The notes below the pieces were generated by a model that saw nothing but the letters and a program-made list of their open reading frames with translations, was not told the origin of the DNA and searched no databases. Positions 46,389 through 54,944 of a stretch of 64,000 nucleotides of DNA are shown here, in pieces; positions within the stretch are counted from its first letter, which is position 1, and the number at the start of each line of letters is the position of its first letter. The stretch covers positions 62,001-126,000 of the forward strand of contig NZ_UYZY01000002.1 of the NCBI RefSeq assembly GCF_900626075.1, written 5' to 3'. The position numbers and the translations under genes are program-made. The stretch comes from Clostridium transplantifaecale (GTDB lineage Bacteria > Bacillota > Clostridia > Lachnospirales > Lachnospiraceae).

Positions 46389-48798
46389 CAATGAATCCTC
46401 CTGCAATCAAATAAGCTTTCATACGTGCCTCGGCCTTTTTCACATTTTCTACCGCATTTATATACTCCATTCTAATAAGTTCAGGAGGTACTGCCTCTTG
46501 CTTTTTCTTTTCGATGTAAGTATTGACAGCCAGTGTGTTTCCCGCTGCATCTAAATCTTTAATTGTAGCAATTTTACATTTTTCAGCCTTATCCTCATAT
46601 GCCTGATATAATTCAAACACCGCTTGAATATCTTTGTCTTCCATCACGTTTTGTGCACGTTTTGGAGTATAAATATTCGTAGCATCAATCAGACATACCT
46701 TACCTCTGTGTTCTGATTTCTTATGATTATTTAGGAAAATAATACACGCTGATACTCCTGTTCCATAAAATACTCCACCAGCGAGAGCAACAACTGCTTC
46801 AATCATGTCGCTCTTAATTAATTGTTCGCGGATATCGCCTTCTTTGCCGCTATGGAATAATACACCCTGAGGTAAAACAACTGCTGCTTTTCCTTCCATT
46901 GGTTTCATAGATTTAACCATATGCTGTAACCAGGCATAGTCTGCATTGGAATCCGAAGGGCAGCCCCATATATTGCGGCCATACTTATCACTTTCAAATC
47001 CGGATGCTCCCCATTTTTCCTGGCCAAAAGGTGGATTTGCAAGAACACAGTTAAATTGTTTTAGCTGATTATGTTCGATAAATTTCGGATTTCTAAGTGT
47101 ATCACCTTGTGCAATTTTAAAATCGCTTGCTCCATGCAGAAACAGGTTCATTCTTGCAATGGCCGATGTGGACAGATTGTTTTCCTGCCCATAAATTCTC
47201 CCGTAAGTCATCTGTCTGTCATCTATATGCCTGATAGCCTCGATCAACATACCACCGGTTCCACAGGCCGGATCATAAACCGTATCACCAGGTTTAGGAT
47301 CCATCAGCATAACCATAAGTTTTACAATCGTTCTTGGCGTGTAATATTCACCGGCATTCTTCTTTGAAAGATCAGCAAACTTCTTGATGAGGTATTCATA
47401 TGCATCGCCCATTACATCAGCGTTATAATTTTTATTACCAACCTTCAATTTTGACATATGTTCAATTAAATTTTTTAAACGCTCATCCGTAAGTTTTGTT
47501 TTATCCGTCCATGTAACATCATCAAAACTTGAGAACACGCCGCTAAGTGTTTCAGGATTAGCTCTTTCAATGCCATTCATCGCTTTGACAATCATTTTAC
47601 CAACATCTTTGCCGGCATTTCTGATATCAATCCAATGGCACTCTTTTGGAATTACAAAGCTATGATTTTCATCGAAAGAAGCATACTCTTCATCTCCCCC
47701 CGATTCATCAAGAGCTTTTTGTGTTTCTTCATCGTAAACATCACTTACTCTTTTTAAGAATAAAATAGGAGTCACATAATCTTTAAACTCATCCTGGTTA
47801 ATTGGGCCCCTCAAAATATTACACGCTTCATATAAATGAGCAAACAATTGCTTTTTCTTTGTTTCTTCAATTTCAGATTCAGACTCTTTTAATTCCAAAT
47901 CAGCAACTTTAACCGCCGATTGTATCATCGTTTCTCTGCCTCCTGTCCTAACCATATTATTTGCTGAACGTTTCACACTAACGCTCATGTCTTTACGTTT
48001 CTTTTCCATCATAGGTGGATATTTATTTTCAAATAAAATCAATAACTGTATTAAGCTCTTATCTAAAAATGTTAATGCATATTTTCTGATATCTGTAGGA
48101 ATACCATAATATGCTTCAGCAACTCCTCCGCAGATTGCTGCAACTGTATCACTATCACCGCCAATCGATATGGCATTTCTTATTGCATCTTCAAATCCAG
48201 TAGATTCAAAGAAAGCAGTTAATGCCTGCGGTACCGTATCCTGGCAAGTCTCATTAAATTCATATGACTCTCTAATATCATTCAATGTAAACTCCATCGG
48301 ATAATAATTCTTATCGATATAATCTCGTATTTCTAAAATATTGCTGCCTGACTTTGCCATAAAAATTGCAACTGCTGTAGCCTCAGCACCTTTTATTCCT
48401 TCGGGATGATTATGACTCACTTCCGTAACCGACCTTGAAAGAAACTTAGTTTCTTCTAAACATTTTGCAGCAAATCCTACCGCACTTACCCTCATTGCCG
48501 AATCATTCCCATAGCTGTTATATGGCTTTGGCTCGTCAGAAAAAATCCAGTCACGGAAACTTTCATCATAACCACAATTTGGATAATCTCTTCCTACCGC
48601 CTGCATACACTCGATTGCATTTTTTGAAAGATCGCTATAATCTATTTTACTTTTCATAATTGCCTGAGCAACTGCCAAGCTCATGACACTATCATCCGTT
48701 GTAGTGCATTTATATGTGAGGAAATCAAACTCCTTATTCCTATGATTATTCCGCTTAAAACGAGACCCTACAATATCTCCAATAATTGCTCCCAGCAT
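46378..48798 (-). CDS. ADP-ribosylglycohydrolase-HsdM fusion protein
   Basis: One continuous frame of 806 residues joins two enzymes. Residues 1-265 are an ADP-ribosylglycohydrolase (DraG type) with GDIVGS (7-12), TTDDS (33-37) and GGDSDT (213-218), the metal-binding set, all intact. A charged linker (about 265-315) leads to a full HsdM: FKDYVTPILFLKRVSDVYDE, YYTPRTIVKLM (486-496), motif I DPACGTG (509-515), and motif IV NPPFG (588-592). It sits between a dead methylase and hsdM in a type I operon. A fused ADP-ribose hydrolase could undo ADP-ribosylation of DNA or of the enzyme; this is speculation. There is no frameshift sign at the join. Confidence 0.92.
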   Translation of the reverse strand: MLGAIIGDIVGSRFKRNNHRNKEFDFLTYKCTTTDDSVMSLAVAQAIMKSKIDYSDLSKNAIECMQAVGRDYPNCGYDESFRDWIFSDEPKPYNSYGNDSAMRVSAVGFAAKCLEETKFLSRSVTEVSHNHPEGIKGAEATAVAIFMAKSGSNILEIRDYIDKNYYPMEFTLNDIRESYEFNETCQDTVPQALTAFFESTGFEDAIRNAISIGGDSDTVAAICGGVAEAYYGIPTDIRKYALTFLDKSLIQLLILFENKYPPMMEKKRKDMSVSVKRSANNMVRTGGRETMIQSAVKVADLELKESESEIEETKKKQLFAHLYEACNILRGPINQDEFKDYVTPILFLKRVSDVYDEETQKALDESGGDEEYASFDENHSFVIPKECHWIDIRNAGKDVGKMIVKAMNGIERANPETLSGVFSSFDDVTWTDKTKLTDERLKNLIEHMSKLKVGNKNYNADVMGDAYEYLIKKFADLSKKNAGEYYTPRTIVKLMVMLMDPKPGDTVYDPACGTGGMLIEAIRHIDDRQMTYGRIYGQENNLSTSAIARMNLFLHGASDFKIAQGDTLRNPKFIEHNQLKQFNCVLANPPFGQEKWGASGFESDKYGRNIWGCPSDSNADYAWLQHMVKSMKPMEGKAAVVLPQGVLFHSGKEGDIREQLIKSDMIEAVVALAGGVFYGTGVSACIIFLNNHKKSEHRGKVCLIDATNIYTPKRAQNVMEDKDIQAVFELYQAYEDKAEKCKIATIKDLDAAGNTLAVNTYIEKKKQEAVPPELIRMEYINAVENVKKAEARMKAYLIAGGFIDEK

Positions 48799-48808
48799 TT
48801 ATGTCCTC

Positions 48809-50422
48809 CTAAATTCTACCTTGAAGTCTTGACAGTGTAGAGTACCACCTCTTATCTGCTTCCTGTATAGATTTCTTGTAAATTTCAAGTTCTTTTAAAT
48901 ATTCATCTGCAATAGACTCTTGTTCTTCTATTGAAGGTAACGGAATCTCTATATTGTTTAACTCTTTATAGCTGATATTCATTACCGTTGTTCCTTGTTG
49001 TCTTGTAATAAGCATTTTTCTGCCCAATGGGCTATCAAAGAACAACTTTAAAAATGTTGTAGATAAGCTATCATCTATCGCTCTGACAACAATCACATTT
49101 GATGAAGCAATACATGGATATGGTTGTTCCTCAAAGATCGCCACTCTTATTACGGTTCCTCTTGCTGGAATAAGTAAATCACCAGTCTTTAACAAATAGT
49201 TCGTAATCTTGCGTTCTTCTTCCTCTAAATGGTCCAGCCCCGAATAATCTATTTCGTATTCTCCGATGTTTGAAATATTCACCACTCCAATGTTTCCATT
49301 CGGATCTTTTTTATTCACTGCTTTTCCCCTAAAGATAGAAGCTACCGTTCCAAGTTCCTGTTTTTTAACTCCGGACTCCTGAAATTTAAGCCAATCTTCA
49401 TCTTGTGACTCAAATATTCTATCAATATTCCAGTCACCCATATCAGTAAGTTCATCCTCTAACACGAATGTATCGTCCTGTACAATTAATTTATTCAGTC
49501 CATTCTTGCGCGGATTCTCCGTATCCGCTATATAACGTTTTATAATAACTTCGTCGGTTCTTCCTGTCGTAATAGTTAGCAAATATATTTTTACACCTGT
49601 GTTTTCAAATATCCCTGATGGAAGATCAGCAATTTCCTTTATACAGTACATAGACTGTAAAAATTCTCGAAGTTCCTTAACATCTCCGCCACCAAAGGTA
49701 ATTCTTGCAGGTAATATAATCGACAAAATACCTTCACTATTCAGATGAAGCGCCAAGTTTTCAACTGCGATTAAGTCATATTCTCTGCAAATAAATGTTG
49801 AATTTTCCTCAGCCTTATCTCTTACACCAAACACCGGCACCGACAATATTAAGTCGAATTTTCGTGATGAAAATTCGTATTCATATATACTGGTCTGAAT
49901 TACATCAACCATATCATTGCCAAGAAACATTTCTGTAAGAACCTTATAATAGAAGGTGTCCATAGACGTTAATGTAAAATGCGAATCATAATGCGTCATA
50001 ATTAAACGTTCTAAATAAGGCGAAAACTTTTCTGCTTCTGGAATTAGCACTTCCTGAAAGCCATCAATAAAGTTTTTTTCCATTTCATCAATCAATGCTT
50101 CCGGAACTCTAAATTTTGCTCTACTGTCACCGTATTCAATGATATCCGTCCATGTAACTTCTTCAAACCCCCGTAACGTTCTATAGATATCAATAAATCG
50201 ATTTCTATCGGAAAACGGATTTGCAACACCAAAAGAATCCGCTACATCTCGCATGATTTCATATAAATCGTTATCACTTACTTCATCTGACATTTCTGAA
50301 TGAATGTCTAATAACTTCTTAAGCACAGCTAGTGTGCTTTGATATTCATTTGGAGAGTTATTTCCTCTGATTGCATTAAAGAAGGAATACAACACATCTA
50401 TTCTTTTCTTATCATTTTTCAT
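48809..50422 (-). CDS. Catalytically dead methylase-like domain fused to a target recognition domain
   Basis: The protein has about 537 residues (start at 50422; the frame opens to 50458). Residues up to about 315 follow the HsdM fold (RKFDLILSVPVFG; SIILPARITFGGGDVKELRE; IADLPSGIFENTGVKIYLL). The SAM motif DPxxGxG is absent, and motif IV NPP(F/Y) reads SVPVF at about 194-198, so it should not methylate. From about residue 350 it has a single HsdS-type recognition domain with the spacer helix PSIEEQESIADEYLKELEIY. It opens the restriction operon, directly downstream of an IS110 element. It could be an accessory specificity factor for the active methylases. Confidence 0.82.
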   Translation of the reverse strand: MKNDKKRIDVLYSFFNAIRGNNSPNEYQSTLAVLKKLLDIHSEMSDEVSDNDLYEIMRDVADSFGVANPFSDRNRFIDIYRTLRGFEEVTWTDIIEYGDSRAKFRVPEALIDEMEKNFIDGFQEVLIPEAEKFSPYLERLIMTHYDSHFTLTSMDTFYYKVLTEMFLGNDMVDVIQTSIYEYEFSSRKFDLILSVPVFGVRDKAEENSTFICREYDLIAVENLALHLNSEGILSIILPARITFGGGDVKELREFLQSMYCIKEIADLPSGIFENTGVKIYLLTITTGRTDEVIIKRYIADTENPRKNGLNKLIVQDDTFVLEDELTDMGDWNIDRIFESQDEDWLKFQESGVKKQELGTVASIFRGKAVNKKDPNGNIGVVNISNIGEYEIDYSGLDHLEEEERKITNYLLKTGDLLIPARGTVIRVAIFEEQPYPCIASSNVIVVRAIDDSLSTTFLKLFFDSPLGRKMLITRQQGTTVMNISYKELNNIEIPLPSIEEQESIADEYLKELEIYKKSIQEADKRWYSTLSRLQGRI

Positions 50423-50507
50423 TGTTATATCCATTCCTTTCGCTTCGCTCAGGCACAAAACGTAATGAAAATGTTTGTTCCTGGCGTATTTTTTCTTTAT
50501 ACTTGTT

Positions 50508-50741
50508 ATTGTAGGGAACTCGGTATACTACAAATCACAGGGAGGTGAGTGGGCTGTCCGGCTTGCCGGATGACCGTATTGTTATATGTGTAGACTGTCT
50601 TTTCAGGCACAAATCAAGTGTGACACCAAGCACGAAATCTTATCTCTGTTTAAACAACTTCGTTTATGGCTTAGACAGTCAGTCAATGCTGTCTCTCCCT
50701 ATAATCTTTAGCGAACCACTTCGGTTCTGAAAGGAGTCCCT
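50508..50741 (+). ncRNA. Candidate IS110 bridge RNA region
   Basis: The 234 bases before the IS110 transposase have no gene and contain several stem-loops: TCCGGC/GCCGGA (50557-50570), TAAAC/GTTTA near 50652-50667, and GAACC/GGTTC (50713-50727) just before the ribosome binding site. IS110-group elements encode a guide (bridge or seek) RNA in this position that pairs with donor and target DNA. The exact RNA ends cannot be set by eye. Confidence 0.5.
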
Positions 50742-51989
50742 ATGGCTTTAAAAATCGTGTACAAAATCTGTTGTGGTATTGATGTCCACAAGACTTTTGT
50801 TGTAGCCTGCATTGCCTCTACTGACAAGCAGGGCGTTACCTCTTACGAGCGCCACCGTTTTTCTACCTTCACGAAAGGTCTGAAAAATTTGTTACACTGG
50901 CTGCTCGACCGGAATTGCAAGGATGTCTGTATGGAATCTACCGGTAAATACTGGATTCCTATCTATAACATCCTTGAAAAGGATTGTTCCATTGTCCTTG
51001 CTCATCCTAAATATGTTAAGGCTATTCGTGGAAAGAAAACTGACAAGAAAGATGCCAAATGGATTGCTGACCTGTTTAAGCATGACCTTGTTGCCGGTAG
51101 CTTTATGCCTCCTGCTGACATACGCCAGCTCCGTGACCTTATGCGTTACCGTTTCAAACTGACCTGCTTCAAATCAAGCGAAAAGCATCGTTTGCAGAAC
51201 TGTCTCACAGTTTCCAATATCCAGTTGGGAAACGTTGTTTCGGACACCTTCGGCAAATCTGCTCAGGCAATACTGGATAAGATTTTAGAAAACTCTGAAG
51301 ATACTTCCTTTGACCTTGAACCCCTTGTTTTCAAAAGTTTGAAAAAGAAACTTCCCGAACTGCGTGATGCCATTGACGGCTATATCACACCGGAACAGGC
51401 GGGGAAACTCAAGATAATTAAAGCCCATTACGAAAGCCTTGAATCCCGGAAAGCAGAGCTTGAAGAACTCATTCTTGCGCTCGCCGCTCCCTATCAGCAG
51501 GAACTTTCCATTCTCCAAACCGCTCCTGGTATCCGCAGTGAGTTCACTGCCATCGGTATCATTTCCGAAATCGGTACCAATATGGAGGCTTTTCCTTCGG
51601 CGAAACACTTATGCTCATGGGCTGGACTTACTCCAGCCAACAATGAAAGTGCAGGGAAGAAAAAATCTGTCCGGGTTTCCAAAGCCGGATGCTATATCAA
51701 ACCGCTTTTAGTACAGTGCGCAAACGCTGTTGTGAAAAGCTCAAAGCATCCTGAAATACGTAACCGCTATCTCCGTATCAAAAAGCGTCGCGGCCACAAA
51801 AAAGCAATCATTGCCATAGCAAGAATGCTTCTTACCGCATTATACCACATGTTGAGAAACGGAGAAAACTATAATGCAGAACTTTACAGGAAATCCGATC
51901 TGCCTCCAGATGATCGTGAGATCACGGTAGAGCAGGCGATCCTTATCGCAAGAAATCAGGGTTATAAAATCAAGTCAGCAACTGCATAA
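50742..51989 (+). CDS. IS110-family transposase (DEDD/serine recombinase)
   Basis: The 415-residue protein has the RuvC-like N-terminal half (ICCGIDVHKTFVVACIAST, VCMESTGKYW, HPKYVKAIRGKKTDKKDA) and the C-terminal Tnp20 domain (LQTAPGIRSEFTAIGIISEI; LCSWAGLTPANNESAGKKKS), with the DEDD acidic residues and downstream Ser region. IS110 elements recombine DNA with the help of a guide RNA. AAGGAG lies five bases before the ATG. It is full length and probably active. The element sits just upstream of the restriction operon, which reads the other way; its exact ends are not resolved because IS110 lacks clear inverted repeats. Confidence 0.95.
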   Translation: MALKIVYKICCGIDVHKTFVVACIASTDKQGVTSYERHRFSTFTKGLKNLLHWLLDRNCKDVCMESTGKYWIPIYNILEKDCSIVLAHPKYVKAIRGKKTDKKDAKWIADLFKHDLVAGSFMPPADIRQLRDLMRYRFKLTCFKSSEKHRLQNCLTVSNIQLGNVVSDTFGKSAQAILDKILENSEDTSFDLEPLVFKSLKKKLPELRDAIDGYITPEQAGKLKIIKAHYESLESRKAELEELILALAAPYQQELSILQTAPGIRSEFTAIGIISEIGTNMEAFPSAKHLCSWAGLTPANNESAGKKKSVRVSKAGCYIKPLLVQCANAVVKSSKHPEIRNRYLRIKKRRGHKKAIIAIARMLLTALYHMLRNGENYNAELYRKSDLPPDDREITVEQAILIARNQGYKIKSATA

Positions 51990-52278
51990 CCTTAACTTCT
52001 CAATATTCAATTTTTAAAGCAGCCACCAACAGATGGCTTATTTGTCGTGTGCTTAAGGTAATGGATACCCTCTACTTCCCATTTTCAATCTTACACCTCT
52101 GAAAAACTTATTTTACTTTCTAACTACAGTATATTACTATATAATTAATCCGTCAATAATTTTTGGTATTTTGATACCAAAAATTATCCATTGACTATTT
52201 CCTGTTTTTATTGAACATTCTGTTTCAATGCCCCCGATGATTTGTCTATCTTATCAATCCGGCAACACACTTTATACC
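51990..52278. other. Gap between IS110 and IS66 with a long inverted repeat
   Basis: Part of this must be the right end of the IS110 element. At 52156-52187 perfect 14-bp arms ATAATTTTTGGTAT and ATACCAAAAATTAT surround a four-base loop, followed by TTGACT. This looks like an operator or a small hairpin, perhaps the former promoter region of the restriction operon before IS110 inserted. No gene is visible. Confidence 0.5.
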
Positions 52279-52343
52279 GTAACCGTCAAATAACAGAGTG
52301 TATAGAAAAATCGCCAGCCTTCTGATCTTCTCAAGGTTGGCGG

Positions 52344-53882
52344 TTATCTACATATTTTCTGTATGACAGGTTCCCATGGCATATAGTCTTCCAGAAATTC
52401 CGGATACTGCTGGAATGCTGTTCCGGGGATATCACTCAAAATATACTGAATATATTTTCTGGGGTTTAGGCCATTGACTTTTGCCGTTTCCACCAGCGTA
52501 TAGATACCTGCACTGGCCTCTGCTCCTTTGGGGCTTCCAGAAAACAGCCAGTTCTTACGTCCTATCGTAAAGGGACGGATGCAGTTCTCGGCAAGATTGT
52601 TTGAGACAGCGCAGTTCCCGTCCAGCAGATAATTCATCAACCCCTTTCTCTGGTTGAAGGCATAGGTAAATGCCTCTCCAAGTTTGGATTTTGGAAGGAT
52701 TCCGGCAGATGCATCTTCAGCCCACGACCAAAAGGCATCTAATACAGGCATTTCTTGTATCAGACGCTGTTCCTTCCTGCCTTGGGGAGACAGGACTTCC
52801 AGTTTTTTCTCAATCTCAAACAGCTGATTGATGTAGCTGATGGCCTGTGCCGGTATGGTTGTTTCCCGGCTTTCCGTTTCTTTTGGAAGGGCATCCACAA
52901 AGTATCTGCGAAGGTGTGTCCAACAGAAACATCTTGTAATCCCAGATACTTTTTCATAGCCTTTATAAGCATCTGTGTGGATGTATCCGTGGTAACCTTC
53001 CAGAAACTTCTGGGGGAAAGTTCCGCTGCGTCCCGGCTTATAATCAAACAGCCTGGCGGGATGGCTGCTTTCTTTTATGGAGCAGTATACCCACATATAG
53101 GAATCCGTGGTGTTCTTCCTTCCGTCTTCCCCCAGCACCTGTAACGGCGTCTCGTCGATGTGCAGATATCCCTGTTCCAGAAGTCTTTTCCGTAACAGTC
53201 CGACAATCGGAGACAGCCAGTCCCGGTAACTGGCAAGAATCCAGTTGGACATGGTTGCCCGGCTTAAGGCCACACCAAGATCGTTCCATTCGTTTTCCTG
53301 ACGGTACAGCGGTACGGCCAGCTCATACTTCTGATGGATGACCCAGGCAACCGTGGAAGGGGACGCATAAGAGTGCTGGATGACCGGACAGGGCATGGGG
53401 GATTTCTCCATATATGCTTTCCCGTTCTTACGACACTCCCTGCATTCGAATGTTTCACGGTAATAGTCAATAACACGTACCTTGGCAGGGATGAGCTCGA
53501 TTTCCGTCCGGACGAATTCCTCCCCCACCGAAACAAGCGGCGAACCGCAGGTCTGGCAGAAACGGTCTTCTTCTGCAAGTGTGCAGAGTTTCTTTTCATG
53601 AGGGATGTCTTTGAGCAGTTCTTCTTTCTGACCTGGGAACCTTTTGCGCCGATAGGAAGCGACATCCTTCATATCCGGTTCAGCAGCTTTCGAATCGGCC
53701 TCCGTTTCCGCTTCATCAAAAAGAGACATCTGTCCCTCGATATCAAGGGAGGATGTCTGCTCGGTTGACCTGCCATAAAGCTTGCGGGTCAGGAAAGCTA
53801 CCTTTTCCTGGAGGAGAAGATTTTCTTTTTCTAGCTCTGTAATGCGGGTTTCTAATGCTGAGATTGGTGTTCCGTCGTCCAT
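52344..53882 (-). CDS. tnpC: IS66 transposase TnpC
   Basis: The 512-residue protein has an N-terminal leucine-zipper-like helix (ISALETRITELEKENLLLQE), a zinc-binding domain (CQTCGSPLVSVGEE; CRECRKNG) and the DDE core: LHIDETPLQVLGEDG, YIHTDAYKGYEKV, and NNLAENCIRPFTIGRKNWLF, whose Glu completes the triad. Full length for the family. It is the last gene of the IS66 operon, 88 bp after tnpB. Confidence 0.97.
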   Translation of the reverse strand: MDDGTPISALETRITELEKENLLLQEKVAFLTRKLYGRSTEQTSSLDIEGQMSLFDEAETEADSKAAEPDMKDVASYRRKRFPGQKEELLKDIPHEKKLCTLAEEDRFCQTCGSPLVSVGEEFVRTEIELIPAKVRVIDYYRETFECRECRKNGKAYMEKSPMPCPVIQHSYASPSTVAWVIHQKYELAVPLYRQENEWNDLGVALSRATMSNWILASYRDWLSPIVGLLRKRLLEQGYLHIDETPLQVLGEDGRKNTTDSYMWVYCSIKESSHPARLFDYKPGRSGTFPQKFLEGYHGYIHTDAYKGYEKVSGITRCFCWTHLRRYFVDALPKETESRETTIPAQAISYINQLFEIEKKLEVLSPQGRKEQRLIQEMPVLDAFWSWAEDASAGILPKSKLGEAFTYAFNQRKGLMNYLLDGNCAVSNNLAENCIRPFTIGRKNWLFSGSPKGAEASAGIYTLVETAKVNGLNPRKYIQYILSDIPGTAFQQYPEFLEDYMPWEPVIQKICR

Positions 53883-53970
53883 GGAAATCGGTTCATTTTC
53901 GTATTCTAACTGTATTTAGTATAGCATAAAAGTGGCTGAGAATCCAGTATTTACAAGCTTTTCAGCCACT

Positions 53971-54327
53971 TTAAAGGATAGATTTCGGATGCAGCTTCTT
54001 TACCGCCTTTGGCTGGTCAATGGACAGTCCTTCCAGCAGCCAGCGCAACTCTTGAGCGGATATCCGGCGTACATCCGCCGGGGTCCTTGGCCATTGGAAG
54101 TTCCCATTTTCCAGACGCTTGTACAGTAGGACGAAACCGTCTCCCTCCCAAAACAGAGCCTTCATACGATTACGTTTATGACCGCAGAAGAGAAAGAGGC
54201 TGTTGGAGAACGGATTCAGCCGGAAGTTCTGCTGGACGATGGCTGCAAGGCCATCGATGGATTTCCTCATATCGGTATAACCACAGGCAAGATAAATCGT
54301 TTCTGCCCGTGAAAGATCCCCTAACAT
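53971..54327 (-). CDS. tnpB: IS66 accessory protein TnpB
   Basis: The 118-residue protein has IYLACGYTDMRKSIDGLAAI, LFLFCGHKRNRMKALFWEGD and GFVLLYKRLENGNFQWP, the standard IS66 Orf2 signature. It is needed for IS66 transposition, but its molecular role is unclear. Its start overlaps the tnpA end by seven bases. Confidence 0.97.
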   Translation of the reverse strand: MLGDLSRAETIYLACGYTDMRKSIDGLAAIVQQNFRLNPFSNSLFLFCGHKRNRMKALFWEGDGFVLLYKRLENGNFQWPRTPADVRRISAQELRWLLEGLSIDQPKAVKKLHPKSIL

Positions 54328-54692
54328 CTGGATGCAGCCAGAATGACGGACTGAATCAGGGAGTCTGGCGTATTCACAGCGATCTCAATCACTGCACTGC
54401 CGGAACGGATGATAACAGATGCGGGATTGGAAGGGCAATGGCTGATAACCGGAATCGATGCAAACACTGCAGTCTCCGGTGCTTCCGTGGAAACAGATCC
54501 TGCATTTCGCTTATGCGGAAGGTTCTCAATCGCCAACTTTCTGATCTTTGCGAGCCAGTAATAGTAGCTTTTCAAAGAAATGCCATTCTCTTCACACCAC
54601 TGCTGGTTAGAAAGCCCACTGTCGCGGCATCGGTGAATGACTTCCAGCCATTTCTGGATATTGATTTGTGTCTTTGCTGATAATTCTTCCAT
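54321..54692 (-). CDS. tnpA: IS66 accessory protein TnpA
   Basis: The 123-residue protein has a helix-turn-helix region (WLEVIHRCRDSGLSNQQWCE, GISLKSYYYWLAKIRKL), as in IS66 Orf1. It is the first gene of the element, 108 bp inside the right end, and is translationally coupled to tnpB. Confidence 0.95.
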   Translation of the reverse strand: MEELSAKTQINIQKWLEVIHRCRDSGLSNQQWCEENGISLKSYYYWLAKIRKLAIENLPHKRNAGSVSTEAPETAVFASIPVISHCPSNPASVIIRSGSAVIEIAVNTPDSLIQSVILAASRC

Positions 54693-54843
54693 GATATACC
54701 TCCGTGTTTTAGATTTTTAAGAGTAGACCCTAAAAACTCTAAGAGTAATTATCACGGATTATGGCAGGAAAAGAAATACACTATGTTATTTGACGCTTAC
54801 TTTATACCCGTTCCGACGAGGCATAAAAACGAGCAAAAGAATA

Positions 54844-54895
54844 GAGCCTTTCCATGAATGTCAATACTAAATAACAATATCCATTGGAAAGGCTC
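54844..54895. repeat. Inverted repeat beside the IS66 element
   Basis: Perfect 11-bp arms GAGCCTTTCCA and TGGAAAGGCTC enclose 30 AT-rich bases. It lies about 50 bp past the FRG gene end and 40 bp from the IS66 end. It may be the FRG gene's terminator hairpin or the remains of an element end. Confidence 0.4.
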
Positions 54896-54944
54896 ATACT
54901 CTGCTTATTTTCTGCCCCCTATTTATCTTCCTTTGACAATAATT

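Larger units (their letters stand above)
52279..54800 (-). mobile_element. Complete IS66-family element with 8-bp target duplication
   Basis: Inverted repeats start GTAACCGTCAAATAACAGAG at the left and GTAAGCGTCAAATAACATAG (complement) at the right, with two or three mismatches. TTTATACC flanks both ends exactly (52271-52278 and 54801-54808), the 8-bp duplication typical of IS66. The three genes tnpA, tnpB and tnpC are present and open, so the element looks intact and fairly recent. Confidence 0.96.
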
